Assembly (NCBI GenBank): GCA_964007475.1
Contig: OZ023275.1
Span: 33,212,029 to 33,276,028, forward strand
Length of the DNA stretch: 64,000 bases
From: Hybos culiciformis
Taxonomy: Eukaryota; Arthropoda; Insecta; Diptera; Hybotidae
Direction: 5' to 3'
The notes below the pieces were generated by a model that saw only the letters and a program-made list of their open reading frames with translations, was not told the origin of the DNA and did not search any database. This document shows positions 48,361 to 59,800 of the stretch, piece by piece; position 1 is the first letter of the stretch; each line of letters begins with the position of its first letter. The position numbers were made by a program, and so were the translations under genes.

Positions 48361-50420
48361 GTAAGAATTATTTAATAGATAGAGTTATGTCAAAAGGAAA
48401 TAGCATGTTTTTTCAATTCTAACGCTTACATTTATAAAAAGGATTTACTAACAATAATGTCTATTTTTTTTAAAAAAAATTCCATGTTGGATGTATGAAT
48501 TTTCATGAAAAACCAGGCTAATTCCTTTTTGTCGCACTGAATGCTAATAATTCGTTCAGATCATTAAATTATTGAAATCTCAAATAAGCACTTTGTTTTA
48601 GAATATGGACGAGGTTGCGCCGACATAGGGTGCTTACCATCTGAAGTATGTGCAATGGTTCATGAGTCATGCAATTATGGCCAAAGAGATGGAAAAGATT
48701 GCGGAAGCTATCCAACATGTAAAAGGAATCCTTCTGGCAGCAGCTTAAATTCTCAATCTCGTCCATCAGGTACAATTAATAGGCTCGGCACTAAATCTTA
48801 CACAAATAAAGATACTTATTGTACATTCTGTCGCTCGAATAAATTTTATTAAAATACTTTTTATTTTAATTGTGAGAATGGAAAATTAAATTTACAATTT
48901 TAAAAAAAATGTCATGTATAAATAGAGAAATAATACAATCATCATTATTATAATCCAGTTTTTTTTCCAGATTCACTTTGACCATTTTTCGTATTTAATT
49001 ATTTTCTAAAGTTCAGATCTGGAAACACAGACTATAAATTGTAAATTAATAAAATATTTGAGTGACACTAATAATTTTAAGTTTTGTCATATTAGCATTT
49101 TTTTTTGTATAATAATTGATTATGATTTCTTTTACTTTATCACTTATCTTTCATTAAAGTACTTAAAATCTTAGATTGATGCATTTTTAATTTAAACTAT
49201 TTTTAATTATTTATAGTAGTTTCAAGGAATTGGGAATTAATATATTATATTTTTATTATTTTTATTTTTATTTCTAATGTTTATTGGCCTTTTGAGCTGT
49301 CTTAGCCTATAATAATAGGTTTAATAATAGATTTAATATTATATTTCTATTATAAAGGTTACATTCATTTTTTTAGTCCGGCTCGAAAGACCAAAAATTT
49401 TCATTATTTTAGAATACATTTCTTAATGCATAATGTTTGATTCATACATTTTTACATAAATAAAAAATTTGGGACTGGATTCAAGGCCAGGTTTGAAGGT
49501 TTTTTAAGAACTTATTTTTTATATTGATAGAGCCATATTCTTATATTTTTTTATTTTATTACCCATGATTAAAGTAATAGAAAATTTTGTTTTTGAAAGA
49601 TTTTTAAAAAAAATTTTTATTTATATTTTTTTTTAACCATAGTCTCATATTTTTTTTAACTTTTTCTAACCATTGTTGGTAATTCGTTAAAGGGAATTTT
49701 AATGATCGAAATAAATTTTAAATCAATAAATTTTCAGGTCCAAGTTTAAGTCCAGGTCCAGATATAACATTCTTTTCACAGCCATCATCTAATCCCACCT
49801 TAAATACTTTCAATACTAATCAGCAACAGCCAACTAATCAATATAATAATATTAATAATCAGAATAATAATAATTTACGTCCATTATCATCATCATATCC
49901 ATCATCATCTACAAATCATGTACAAAAATCTAATAATAATAATAATAATCATAATAATAATGATCATAATCAATATAAACAAAATGGTAATATGATATTC
50001 GGTTCACCACAATTGCAACAACCTCAAATCGATCTTAATTTACCAATTTTTCCATACAACCATCCTACTTCAGCACCAGCATTTAAACAATTTCCTCAAG
50101 CTCAACATCCTGCCTTAATACCACAAGCACCAAACAATCAGGTACCAAGTGGTGCAGCAGTTGGACAATATCCTTTTCAACCACCACCATACGTATTTGG
50201 AAATCAGCCATCATATTTCAATCCACAAGCTACCACAAGGGAACCCAGTCCGTATGAGCATTTCTTGTACAATCGACAAGATCGCCCTAGGCATCCTGGA
50301 TTAAATAGTTCATCTGCACGGACTAAGGATAGTTGGATATTATTTTCAATGACTAGTATTTTAATATTTATAGGATCTTATAGCAATTTTCTTAGAAATG
50401 CAGCTATAAGAAATTTATAA
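48279..50420 (+). CDS. Six-cysteine secreted/membrane protein, isoform with exon 3 (310 aa)
   Basis: Coding exons are 48279-48360, 48602-48769 and 49738-50420, with phase-1 junctions throughout. The ATG lies 44 bases inside an exon that opens at 48235 after TTTTATTTTCAG, so a 5' UTR intron is likely. Residues 1-27 form a signal peptide (MKEINNYPIIGYILLLLF...). Exon 2 encodes a compact domain with cysteines at residues 33, 38, 44, 51, 61 and 67 (C-x4-C-x5-C-x6-C-x9-C-x5-C; GCADIGCLPSEVC...CGSYPTC). Exon 3 adds a low-complexity Asn/Gln/Pro/Ser stalk, including (AAT)n-encoded Asn runs, and a C-terminal hydrophobic segment near residues 283-302 (WILFSMTSILIFIGSYSNFL) followed by a basic tail. It is probably a type I membrane or surface protein. 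I do not recognise the family by name. A tail-anchor function is inferred only from hydrophobicity. Confidence 0.75.
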
Positions 50421-50708
50421 AAAAACAAATCAGCGACTTATATTTTTTTTTAACATGTGTCATTAATAATTTTTTTTTTTAATTTGGGTTTTTTAATGGA
50501 TATGTTTTTTTTAACTGAAATAATTGTTAAATTATTATTAAATAATATTATACGTATTTTTATTTTAAGAAAAAAAAAATATTAATTGTTAAAAACAAAA
50601 AGAAAAAATATTATGTATTTCTTTCGAATCGAATTTTATAGTTATTATAAATTTTTTTACGTTCACAATTTTTTTACACATAAATAAGCAGAATTAATTT
50701 TTTCTCAT

Positions 50709-50725
50709 AATAAACTATTAATAAA
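50709..50725 (+). terminator. Candidate polyadenylation signals after exon 3
   Basis: AATAAA at 50709-50714 and 50720-50725 lie about 290 bases after the stop at 50420. Such hexamers are common by chance here, so this supports but does not prove that exon 3 can be a terminal exon. Another AATAAA lies near 50961. Confidence 0.35.
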
Positions 50726-53029
50726 ATTATATTTATTATTCTTCGAAAAAGTTTTTACATTTCTTTTGGAATGCAATATAATCAGAATACATTATTTTGT
50801 TTGTTAAGTACAACTTTTCTATGAACAGCTTGAAATTAAATATATTTGATTATTCTTGAACAATATAAATTTTTTTCAAAATCAGCAAATTTATATTAAT
50901 AAATATCATTTTATAATTTTTTTTTTTGCTATTTGTACAATAATATGTCAGGATACTCAATAAAATAGTGATATTCAGAAATCATCACAGTTTTGCTTTC
51001 ATTATTTGAACTTTGCCTTTTTAGAAAAAGAATTGTGCACTAATTTAATGTACATACATTGAAATTCATGATTCCTTCAGATTATCTTTATTCAATAATA
51101 TGTAGAATATATCAGTTGGCTTTAAGTTATAATACAACAGTATTAAAATTATATATATTATATGCATAATGTATGTACATAGAATGAAATATCACTGTCG
51201 GTATCAAAAATAATAGCCAAATTTTTTTTCCTATTTTCATAATGCTGCAAATATTTAATCGCTTCATTTTTTCACGAAAATTATTTCAAATACATATAAA
51301 ATAATATTTTAACAACATGATTTCCGTTTCTCAATTTCTGTTCTATAAATATGTTATATAACATGTTTCCAATTTCTGTTATTATTCCAAATCTCATCAA
51401 AATGTTAACATCTTAAAAAACAAAAAATTCTTACTTAAAAGAACTAAATTAGAAACAAAAAAAAAATAATTGAATTTATATTTTACTAAAAATCTATTCA
51501 TGATTTACTTTTTTAAAATTTCTTTCTATAAAAAATATTGTAATTTAAAAATAAAAAAAAAAAATATTTACAAAAAGCTAAATATTCAATAATACAGTAT
51601 TTGATCAAAGCAATAAATACATAGATTAAAATTTGAAAAAAAAAAAAAAAAAAAAAATTTAATTAAATATTTTGGATTGTTTTATTATTAATTCAGCTAT
51701 CAATAAAAAAAAATAAAGCTCATGATTGCAATAATTTACAATATTTTTGTAAAAAATAAAAAAAAAAAAATGAAATTCTTAAGAGTTATTATAATCACGA
51801 CTATGAATTTAATTGTTTAATAAAATAAATAAATTTTATTCCAATAAAAAAAAAAACGAAATAAATAAATATTAAATGAATTTAATAAAGCCTTTAAATA
51901 TTTACATATACATACATCTTATCGAATAGAATAGAATATTAAATATTATTTTTCTAAAATAAAAACATGCCACTATCGATTTTCATTCAAAAATTGAAAA
52001 AAACAAAATTTATAAATGTTACTCTACTGAACGTCATTGGTGAACCTTTAGGGATAGTTAGTTCATCGTTAACAATATTTACATTTTTGTTTCATTGTAG
52101 TTTTCAAAATTTCATTAAATTATTCGATAAATTTTTACGACTTCAATGTCTAATATTTGGATTTCAAAAATTATCTTAAATCCACATAAACTCAATAACG
52201 AAATATTAATGTTATTATTTGGGCTATAGATTTTTGCATAACACATTTTAGTTACATAAATTTAATTTCATTTGCGCACACAGATACATCCATATAATAT
52301 ATAAATTCATAAACATAATACATAAATTTTATAATTATTCGAATCATATTCAAGATTTTATTTAATAACATTATACAAATTGCATGTAACAATAATAACA
52401 ATCACATTTAAAAGTTTAAGTTTTAAATATTAACTATATTTTATAAATCATGATTCATATAAATGCTTTAAAAATACTGTTGATGATATGCTAACACTCA
52501 AGTTTTTAAATTTAACTCTTGATGAACACGACGCAACGCATAAAAAATAGCCTACAAAAGTACACATATAATTCAACAAATTAGTTTAATTTTTTTTTAA
52601 ATGATTTTAATTAATTGCAAAAAAAAGAAATACTTTTTCGTTATGACAAAAATTCTAATTTTTTATTTTTCAAATAATAAATTTAATCTATTCTGATGAA
52701 TTAGTTTCACATTCACAATTAAAAAATAAATAAATGATTAAAAAAAAGCTGTAGAATAAATTTTTAATGTCAGTCATTATTATAATAACATACCGTCACT
52801 TTCATTTTTGCATTATAAAAAAATGTATTCAAAAACTCTTCAATAGTTGAATTATACACAATAATGTATTACTTAAAACTTGTGAGAAAAATAAAAGTTC
52901 TAAAATTAATTGCTATATAATTACTTAAATATTAATAGGTATAGTCTATAGAAGACAAGATTTTATAATCACATGTTATTTTTCATCATAACAGATAATT
53001 TTTTTTTTTGAAATTTCTGGTATTGTTAC
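50726..53029. other. Putative intron of the Gly-rich isoform, first part
   Basis: A/T-rich, with A-runs at 51638-51657 and elsewhere. The frame at 51967-52179 is not recognised. No splice-flanked coding island is convincing here. Confidence 0.35.
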
Positions 53030-53036
53030 ATTATAT

Positions 53037-53319
53037 CATTGAGTAATAATATTTATAAGAGGGTCAGAATTCATACAAGTAAATTTCAGAATTTTATTTT
53101 CAAATAACTCAAAAATGATGACAATATTTTCAATGTATTGAATAAAAATTTCATACTCAAATGTGTTTATTCTTAATACAATAATAAAAAAAATAAAATT
53201 AAGAATAAACACATTTGAGTTAAAACGTTTTACTCAATACATTCAAAATATTGTCATAATTTTTGAAAAAAATTTACTTGTATGAATTCTGTCCCTCTTA
53301 TAAATATTATTACTCAATG
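53037..53319. mobile_element. 283-bp foldback-type inverted repeat
   Basis: Nearly the whole block is a hairpin. CATTGAGTAATAATATTTAT at the left pairs with ATAAATATTATTACTCAATG at the right, and pairing continues through GAATTCATACAAGTAAATTT to AAATGTGTTTATTCTTAAT around a loop of about 20 bases near 53178. ATTATAT directly flanks both ends (53030-53036 and 53320-53326), consistent with a 7-bp target duplication, though such an A/T word could recur by chance. It is non-coding and lies inside the putative intron before the Gly-rich exon. Confidence 0.8.
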
Positions 53320-53326
53320 ATTATAT

Positions 53327-55480
53327 ATAGTAGAATATATAATTGTCTCCAATCAAAGAGAATTTCAAACAAATTGTTGAAACGTCGAGATGGATAATTT
53401 TTTAAAAACCAAAATTCATTCAATACTTACACAATTTTTTTGATTAAACACAAAATTTCTAATTAAATAATATTCAGCAAATTATTACTTATGTAACTAG
53501 TATTATACTGATTACAAAATTTCATATGAATTTTATAATCAATTTTAAATATTATTAATAGAAAAATTATTAAAATCGAAAGAAGAAAAACGAAAAAAAT
53601 AAAATCAAAAAATATTTCCCTATACCACTCTTTATTTATTAAATTTTTTTTTAAAATATTGAATTAATAATTATAAATATATCCTCTTTATTCACTGCCA
53701 AGAAAGCTCAAATATTATGTATTATTTGCATTAATTAAGATTTCCTACAAATAAAATCCAATGACGTATCTAAGACAATTGACATAAATTGTATTTATAT
53801 ACCTTAACTGTTGCGATTATATTATATACATTTTTCTACGAATTTTTAAACAGAACAAGTTTAACGCTAATATCAGGAGCAAGAGGAGAAAATATTTTTT
53901 CAAATTTTAATTGCCTTAAATTTTTTTATTTATAATTAATTATATTTAATAATCCTAAAAGTGTAAAACAAAATTGTCAATTGTCTAGTATTGATCCTAA
54001 AAAAACTGCCTATGGATAAAAGAAAACAAATTTCTTTAAATTTCGATTTACAAAACTGCCATTAAATTAAAAATTACATATATTACAAAAATAAATTAAA
54101 TTGTTAACGAATATTATATTAAAAATTTTTTATCGATAAACTTATATAAACAATTTCTAACTATTTTCAATTCATAAAATTATATTTCCAAAAATATATT
54201 ATAGAGTAACAACATTTACCTGTAAACTGAATTTACTGATTTTAAATCCCAACGTAGATTACTTAAAATATATATTATATAATAATTAAAATTAGTGTAT
54301 ATAGTAAAATATTCATAAAATTTATCGACTATTATAAATTTAAAAAAAATAAAAAAAAAACAAAAAACTGATGAAAATTATAGGCTAAATGAGTATATTT
54401 TTGTTAAATTAAAAAAAACAATATATATATAAATTATATAAAAATTATATTCGCTATAAATTTAAAATGTAGATAGAATATAAATCTTATTATATATGCT
54501 TTCAAATTATAATTATTATTTCCATAATATTCTTTCCGTCCGAACCTTTTTGAAATAATGTAGCTTAGCATTGAATTTGCTTTTTAATTTTTTCTCAATA
54601 TTTATTTTCTTTTTTATTTTTGTTTTAAAATTAGTTAAAACATACATATGTTGCGAGGGTCTGAGGCAAGACAGAAAATATAATTTTTATACTGCATTTA
54701 AAAAAAAAACAGAAGCTTTCTATCAGCATAGTTTTAATTAACAATTTAATGAGCTATCTTTCTTCGATTTATATTAACAATAGAGATTAACTACTTATAT
54801 TCAGAAAGAATTTTTAAATGTGCAAAGTACTAAAAAGGTGTAACGAGTGTGAAAGTAAAGTTCGTTACGTAGTTTTTCTAATACATCTGTAGATTAAACG
54901 TATGAAACAATTTTCAAAAATGCTTATTATATTCTGTTGTTTACGTTTTTTAAATTTTTTTTGGTTTTCAAATTTTATCAAATTACTAATTTAGAATAAT
55001 ATAGTTTATAAAATTGGTGGACTTCGATTTACAACTTACAACTTGTACCAATAGTAACTCAGAGAAAATTAAAAAAAAAACTACATGTCTAGTTTGTAAT
55101 ATATGAATACCACTTTTAAAAAATAATAAATAATCTCTGAATGTTTGAATAAAGTCCTAAAATTACGAAATAAATAAATAAATAAAATAATTCATTTTTA
55201 TGGTACCATCATGAGATGCATATAATTCTTGTTTTGCTTTCTTGGGAAAATGCACTTTTCATTAATTAAAAAAATTACAAAAATTTTTTCCTAACAACAT
55301 ATAATTTATTAACTCAATGATTAACAACTATATTTTATTTGTTAATAATAATTTTATAATAATAAATATATCCTCTTCATTACAATAGTAATTAAATTTT
55401 AATTTCTGTTTTCTTTTTTATGTTTTAATTTAAAAATTGCTTCGCGCCTTTAACAATAATGATGTATCTTTCAAAATAAT
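53327..55480. other. Putative intron of the Gly-rich isoform, second part
   Basis: A/T-rich, no recognisable gene. The sequence close to the Gly-rich exon lacks a strong pyrimidine tract; the nearest C/T-rich run (TTCTGTTTTCTTTTTTATG) is at about 55404. Confidence 0.35.
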
Positions 55481-55535
55481 ATGCAAAATGCTGCTAAATT
55501 GCTATATTCAACATTATTTAAAAAAAAAAATAAAG

Positions 55536-56629
55536 GTTCAGATGAAAGTCATAAGCCATCGTCTCAAAACCCAACTTTTAATACGAATATTTATCCATCA
55601 GCACCCCATGGTGGTAGCTCTGCTGGTTCTGGCGGCTTGAATACTGGTGGTGGTGGTGGTGGTCATTCTCTTTATCCAACTTTACCTGATAGTAATATGG
55701 GAGGTGGTGGCTATAATTCTCAAGGTGGAGGCGGATATAATCCACAAGGTGGATATCGTCCACAAGGAGGACAAGATCAACGTGGAGGTGGAGGTGGATA
55801 TCAACCTCCTTATAATCCATCATATGGAGGCTCAGGTGGATACCAACCACCTAATGGTGGAAGCAGTGGTGGATATGGAGGACAAGGTGGATACGGAGGA
55901 CAAGGTGGACAAAGTGGATACGGAGGACAAGGTGGACAAAGTGGATACGGTGGACAAAGTGGATACGGTGGGCAAGGTGGATACGGAGGACAAGGTGGAT
56001 ATCAAGGTGGAGGGAGTGGTGGCAGAGGTGGTTATAATGATCCCAGTAGCGGAAAGAAAGAGAAAGAAGGTGGTATATTTAGCGGAATTATATCAAACCC
56101 TCAAGTTAAACAAGTGATCGGTGGACTTATTGCTGGCCAAATTCAAAAAGCAATAACAGGAGGTGGTCGGGATCAAAGAGGTCAAGCTGGCCAAGGTGGT
56201 TATGGTGGTCAGGGTGGTCAGGGTGGTTATGGTGGTCAAGGTGGTTATGGTGGTCAAGGTGGCTATGGAGGTCAAGGAGGTTATGGTCAAAGTAGCGGAA
56301 GTGGTGCTAGTAATATATTAGGTGGACTTTTAGGAAACGTTTTAAGTGGAGGTGGAAATGCAAGAAATGAACCATCCCGCAACAGTAATTCTGGTGGAAC
56401 TCTCAGTTTTTTGGGTGATCTTCTAGGAAACTCAGGCAGTAATAATCGAGGAGGTGGATCAAGCTCAAGTGGCGGGCTGGGAGAAATATTCAATTCAAAA
56501 TCATTCGGAGGTTTGTTTAATGAAAAACCATCCAGTGGTGGTAGTTCTTCTTCTTCCGGTTCATATGGTCAATCTGGTGGTTCTCATAATTATCCAACAC
56601 AGTCAACTTATGGACGTTCAAGTTATTAA
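55536..56629 (+). CDS. Gly-Tyr-Gln repeat exon, alternative last exon of the Cys-rich gene
   Basis: The open frame runs to TAA at 56627-56629. It has no signal peptide of its own and its first residues (before about 55536) look like A/T-rich chance sequence, so I treat it as a spliced exon. Acceptors at 55535 (AAAG|GTTCAG) or 55541 (TTCAG|ATG) both join exon 2 in phase 1. They give GSDESHKPSSQNPTFNTN, which echoes the start of exon 3 (GPSLSPG...SSNPTLNTFNTN). The spliced product would be 447 or 445 residues. The order is a His/Pro/Gly linker, GGYGGQ array 1 (55868-56008), a charged block KKEKEGG with hydrophobic FSGIISNPQVKQVIGGLIAG, GGYGGQ array 2 (56195-56290), then ILGGLLGNVL, FLGDLLG and IFNSKSFGGLF islands in Gly/Ser-rich sequence. 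It suggests an extracellular structural protein such as cuticle, silk or secretion matrix. A separate gene with an unseen first exon is the alternative. Confidence 0.7.
55868..56008 (+). repeat. GGYGGQ coding array 1 (GGA/TAC codon style)
   Basis: Tandem GGTGGATACGGAGGACAA-type units encode GGYGGQ and SGYGGQ. Glycine codons are mainly GGA alternating with GGT, and tyrosine is mostly TAC. The units are imperfect in length, with some carrying GGQSG. Confidence 0.85.
56195..56290 (+). repeat. GGYGGQ coding array 2 (GGT/TAT codon style)
   Basis: Tandem GGTGGTTATGGTGGTCAA units encode the same GGYGGQ peptide as array 1, but almost all glycines are GGT and tyrosines TAT. Only the last units shift to GGA. 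It is separated from array 1 by a hydrophobic/charged non-repeat block. Confidence 0.85.
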
Positions 56630-56844
56630 TGATGTACCAAAATAATTTTTTAATCTTAACTGTCTAGATTTTGATATATATATTTTTTCTAATTTTTTAA
56701 TATTTTACAGGGTTAATTAAGAAGTAAAAAAAATAGCAATGATTGCAAAAAAATTTTATGCTTATTTATTAATTAATTAAATTTTTCTTTTATATAGAAG
56801 ATGTTTATTTTTCTTAGATTTTGATATTTAATTTATTGAATTAT

Positions 56845-56850
56845 AATAAA
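56845..56850 (+). terminator. Candidate polyadenylation signal after Gly-rich exon
   Basis: AATAAA about 216 bases after the stop, followed by a G/T-containing stretch (CTACGGTTTAGTCTGAAG). It is the first such hexamer after the stop in the 3' flank. Confidence 0.4.
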
Positions 56851-59800
56851 CTACGGTTTAGTCTGAAGTCTTAATATTACAAATAACATAAAAATATGCA
56901 TAAATATTGATAAAATATTGCAGAAATTGCTATTTTTAATTCTTTTTTTTTTTTTTTTTCTTATTTTGTGCTAAAAATTGTATTTTTATTGAATTAAAAA
57001 ATTGTAAAAAATTATAATGATGATATAAATAAATTAAATAATAAATTTTATTATATAATGTAGAAAATCAAAAATATTTTATACATGGAAATTGTGAATA
57101 CTCCTTAATCTAATAAAAAAAAAAAAATTTACATATTTAAATTAAATTATGTATATTATCAAAAAAATATTATATGAAATGTAATGTAATGTATAATTAA
57201 TTATTCAATGAAAAAAACACAGAATAATGAACCAAAAATAACTATTTAATTTGTTTTTATTTAATTTCTTTTGCGCCAACAGATTAGGTCAAGACAAGCG
57301 GTTGCTAACAATGTTCATATTTTACTTACTTTTTTTTGGACGGGAACATCAACCTAATAAATGTTTCATTTGTTTACTTACTCATCGTTTTTCTAATGAA
57401 AAAAATAAGTCGCTTAACTTAATTTCTGGAAAAACTTAACTGAGAGAAGTAAGATTATTGATTGTCAGAAAATTTCCCAAACATAGTTTTAATAAAAATA
57501 AAAATTTTATGATGAAACCACCAAAATTATTAACGTAATATTTTCCCACATTTTATAATTTTTCAGCTTCGTGAGTAGTTCATCAAAGTTCAGCACAGTT
57601 CATCAACGTTTCCTGCATAATAATATTGTTTAGTTATAAGAAATTTTAATCATATCTGATAAAAAATACAAATTATCGACCATCGTTGTATGGAGGCCTA
57701 AATGATGTTCAATTTTCTTGATTTTTGGATTTTTATTCGAAAGTACTATTAAAATATTAGAGTTTCTGAGATTTGCATAGAAAATGTATGAAATAGCGAA
57801 AAGCAAACAAAATTAAAAAAAAACAGAGAACTGTTTCCACAATTATATTTTTAAATTTCCTATTTTTATAAAATCTATATTACATACGGAAGCGACTCTT
57901 AAAAATTTGTTTAGCTCAGTTAATGAGAAAAGAACTTGGCGAATATATTGTCAATTATTTCACAAAAGACAGTTTTATTAAGAAGAATTATATAAAAATT
58001 GGCTAATTATTAGTTGTACGAACTGAATAGTATAAAGCAATAGCTGTTATTAAAGATATTTTTATTTATTAATTATAATATTTCAGACGAGAATATTTAA
58101 CTAAATGAAAAATTACCCTTTCATCATCAACAGTCTTGTCATCAACTTAGTAAGATGGTGATTAAAGAGTGAAATTTGAAAATTTTTAATTTCTGTGAAA
58201 GGACTTTAGTTATCATTTATAAAATTAAATTCTATAAAATTCAGATAAAATTTCACAAAATCCAATTGACACTAAAACAGAAAGTCCCCATGAACACCAA
58301 TGCTTTGGTTAAGCATTAGTGTAGTCTTTCCTTAACTTATGCAAAAAGATACTATCATTGAGAACCAAAAAGATAATCAGTTTCAAACAACGATTTTTTG
58401 TTTTCGTACATTTATTTGAAGTAGTTGGTTAAACGAAATGAAATTCTGTCCATATACTGATACTGATACTTAACTGATAATCTTTTTAGTATTCTTAAAC
58501 CTTAATCAATGATATTCTGTAGATAAAAGAAGTTTCTAAACGTAGCATCACCAACGAAATAATTAAGCATATACATAATTACGACAGATAGTGAAAGTTT
58601 AAATAAACTACTTATGAATATCTATATATATAAGTTAAAATAATCAATTTGTTAATTTTGGACATAAAATTAAATTATTAGATATATTACAAGATAAAAA
58701 AAAGATAAAAAGTGATTTGACTTTTTTTTTACCCCTTTAAAAAAAAACACTTTCCACATAATATGGATAAACATAAAAGTTCATTCATCTATCTACAATA
58801 TTCATTCATTCATTTATTTGAACTAAAATTAAAAAAAAAAATTTGCTTTGAAAAACTTTTTTACGGTTATTATTTTTTCCATCGTGTAATTATGATCAAA
58901 GTTTACAAATGCGGAAAGTTTGCCTATTAAACAAATAATCTATTACATAACCACAATGTATTGGCAAAAAAAAAATAAAAATCCTCAATGAATGCATGTA
59001 AAAGAAATAATAAAATTATAACAAATAATATTAGTTAAAAATATACGATACAAACATATAAGTATGCATAACCAACTTATCATTCGCCTGAATGAACTTT
59101 CCATAGCTTTATTATGTCCATTTTTATGAAAACGATAAAACTAGTGAGTTTTGGAAAATTTAGAACTTATAGTACTAAATATAAAAAAATATATACTATG
59201 ATTTCAGATATCAATTTAAAATTAAAATTAGTTCAAATCGTTTTTTGTTTTGGTTAAATTTCTATCTTCTAGATTTCTACAACTGTTGATGTTATTAAAG
59301 CGTTAATATCACTACATATTTAACTGTGTTTTTTTAGATACTTGGTTCGTTAAATGTTTCAGAAATAAAATTTAAGTAGATGCATAGGAATTTGTATTTA
59401 GAAAATCAGAAAGTACCCAACCCCCGGCTAGATTGCAAGCCTGTAGCTCGCAAATCCAAAATCGTAGAACCTTCGTTAATAGCTCAAATTAAAGAGCACA
59501 AAATTACGCTTCTCTTTGCATTCAAAGAAACTGGAATCTAGCACTAGAATCGGAGTAAATTTATCAAAAATTAGGAACTAAAAGAATAATTAATAGTTTA
59601 TGTTAAAAATGAATCACAGCATCAAAAAATGAAATTGCATATAGTTTAAATAAAAAAATTGATTACATTACATTCATCTAATGAATATTGTCAATGCTAA
59701 TCTTTTCGATCGAAGCTTGACACAAGGAATGAAACATTTCTACAATCTTTTAATAATTTCAAGAATAAAAAATGCAATAAAATTTTTATAAGTTTTCTGT

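Noticed and set aside
51967..52179. Open frame MPLSIFIQKLKKTKF... and the opposite-strand fragment with ELTIPKGSP
   Set aside because: Neither strand gives a splice-bounded frame, and in-frame stops lie just upstream on the minus strand. The motif-like string is too short to assign.
55578..55850. Minus-strand His/Leu/Asp-rich frame, and the other frames over the Gly-rich exon
   Set aside because: These are shadows created by the Gly-codon repeats of the plus-strand exon.
57251..57439. Open frame MFLFNFFCANRLGQDKRLL...
   Set aside because: The patch is slightly GC-richer, but the peptide is not recognised and no splice or start context supports it.
58294..58322. Small hairpin as a miRNA precursor
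   Set aside because: The stem is only 11 bases with one mismatch and does not extend, which is too short for a precursor.
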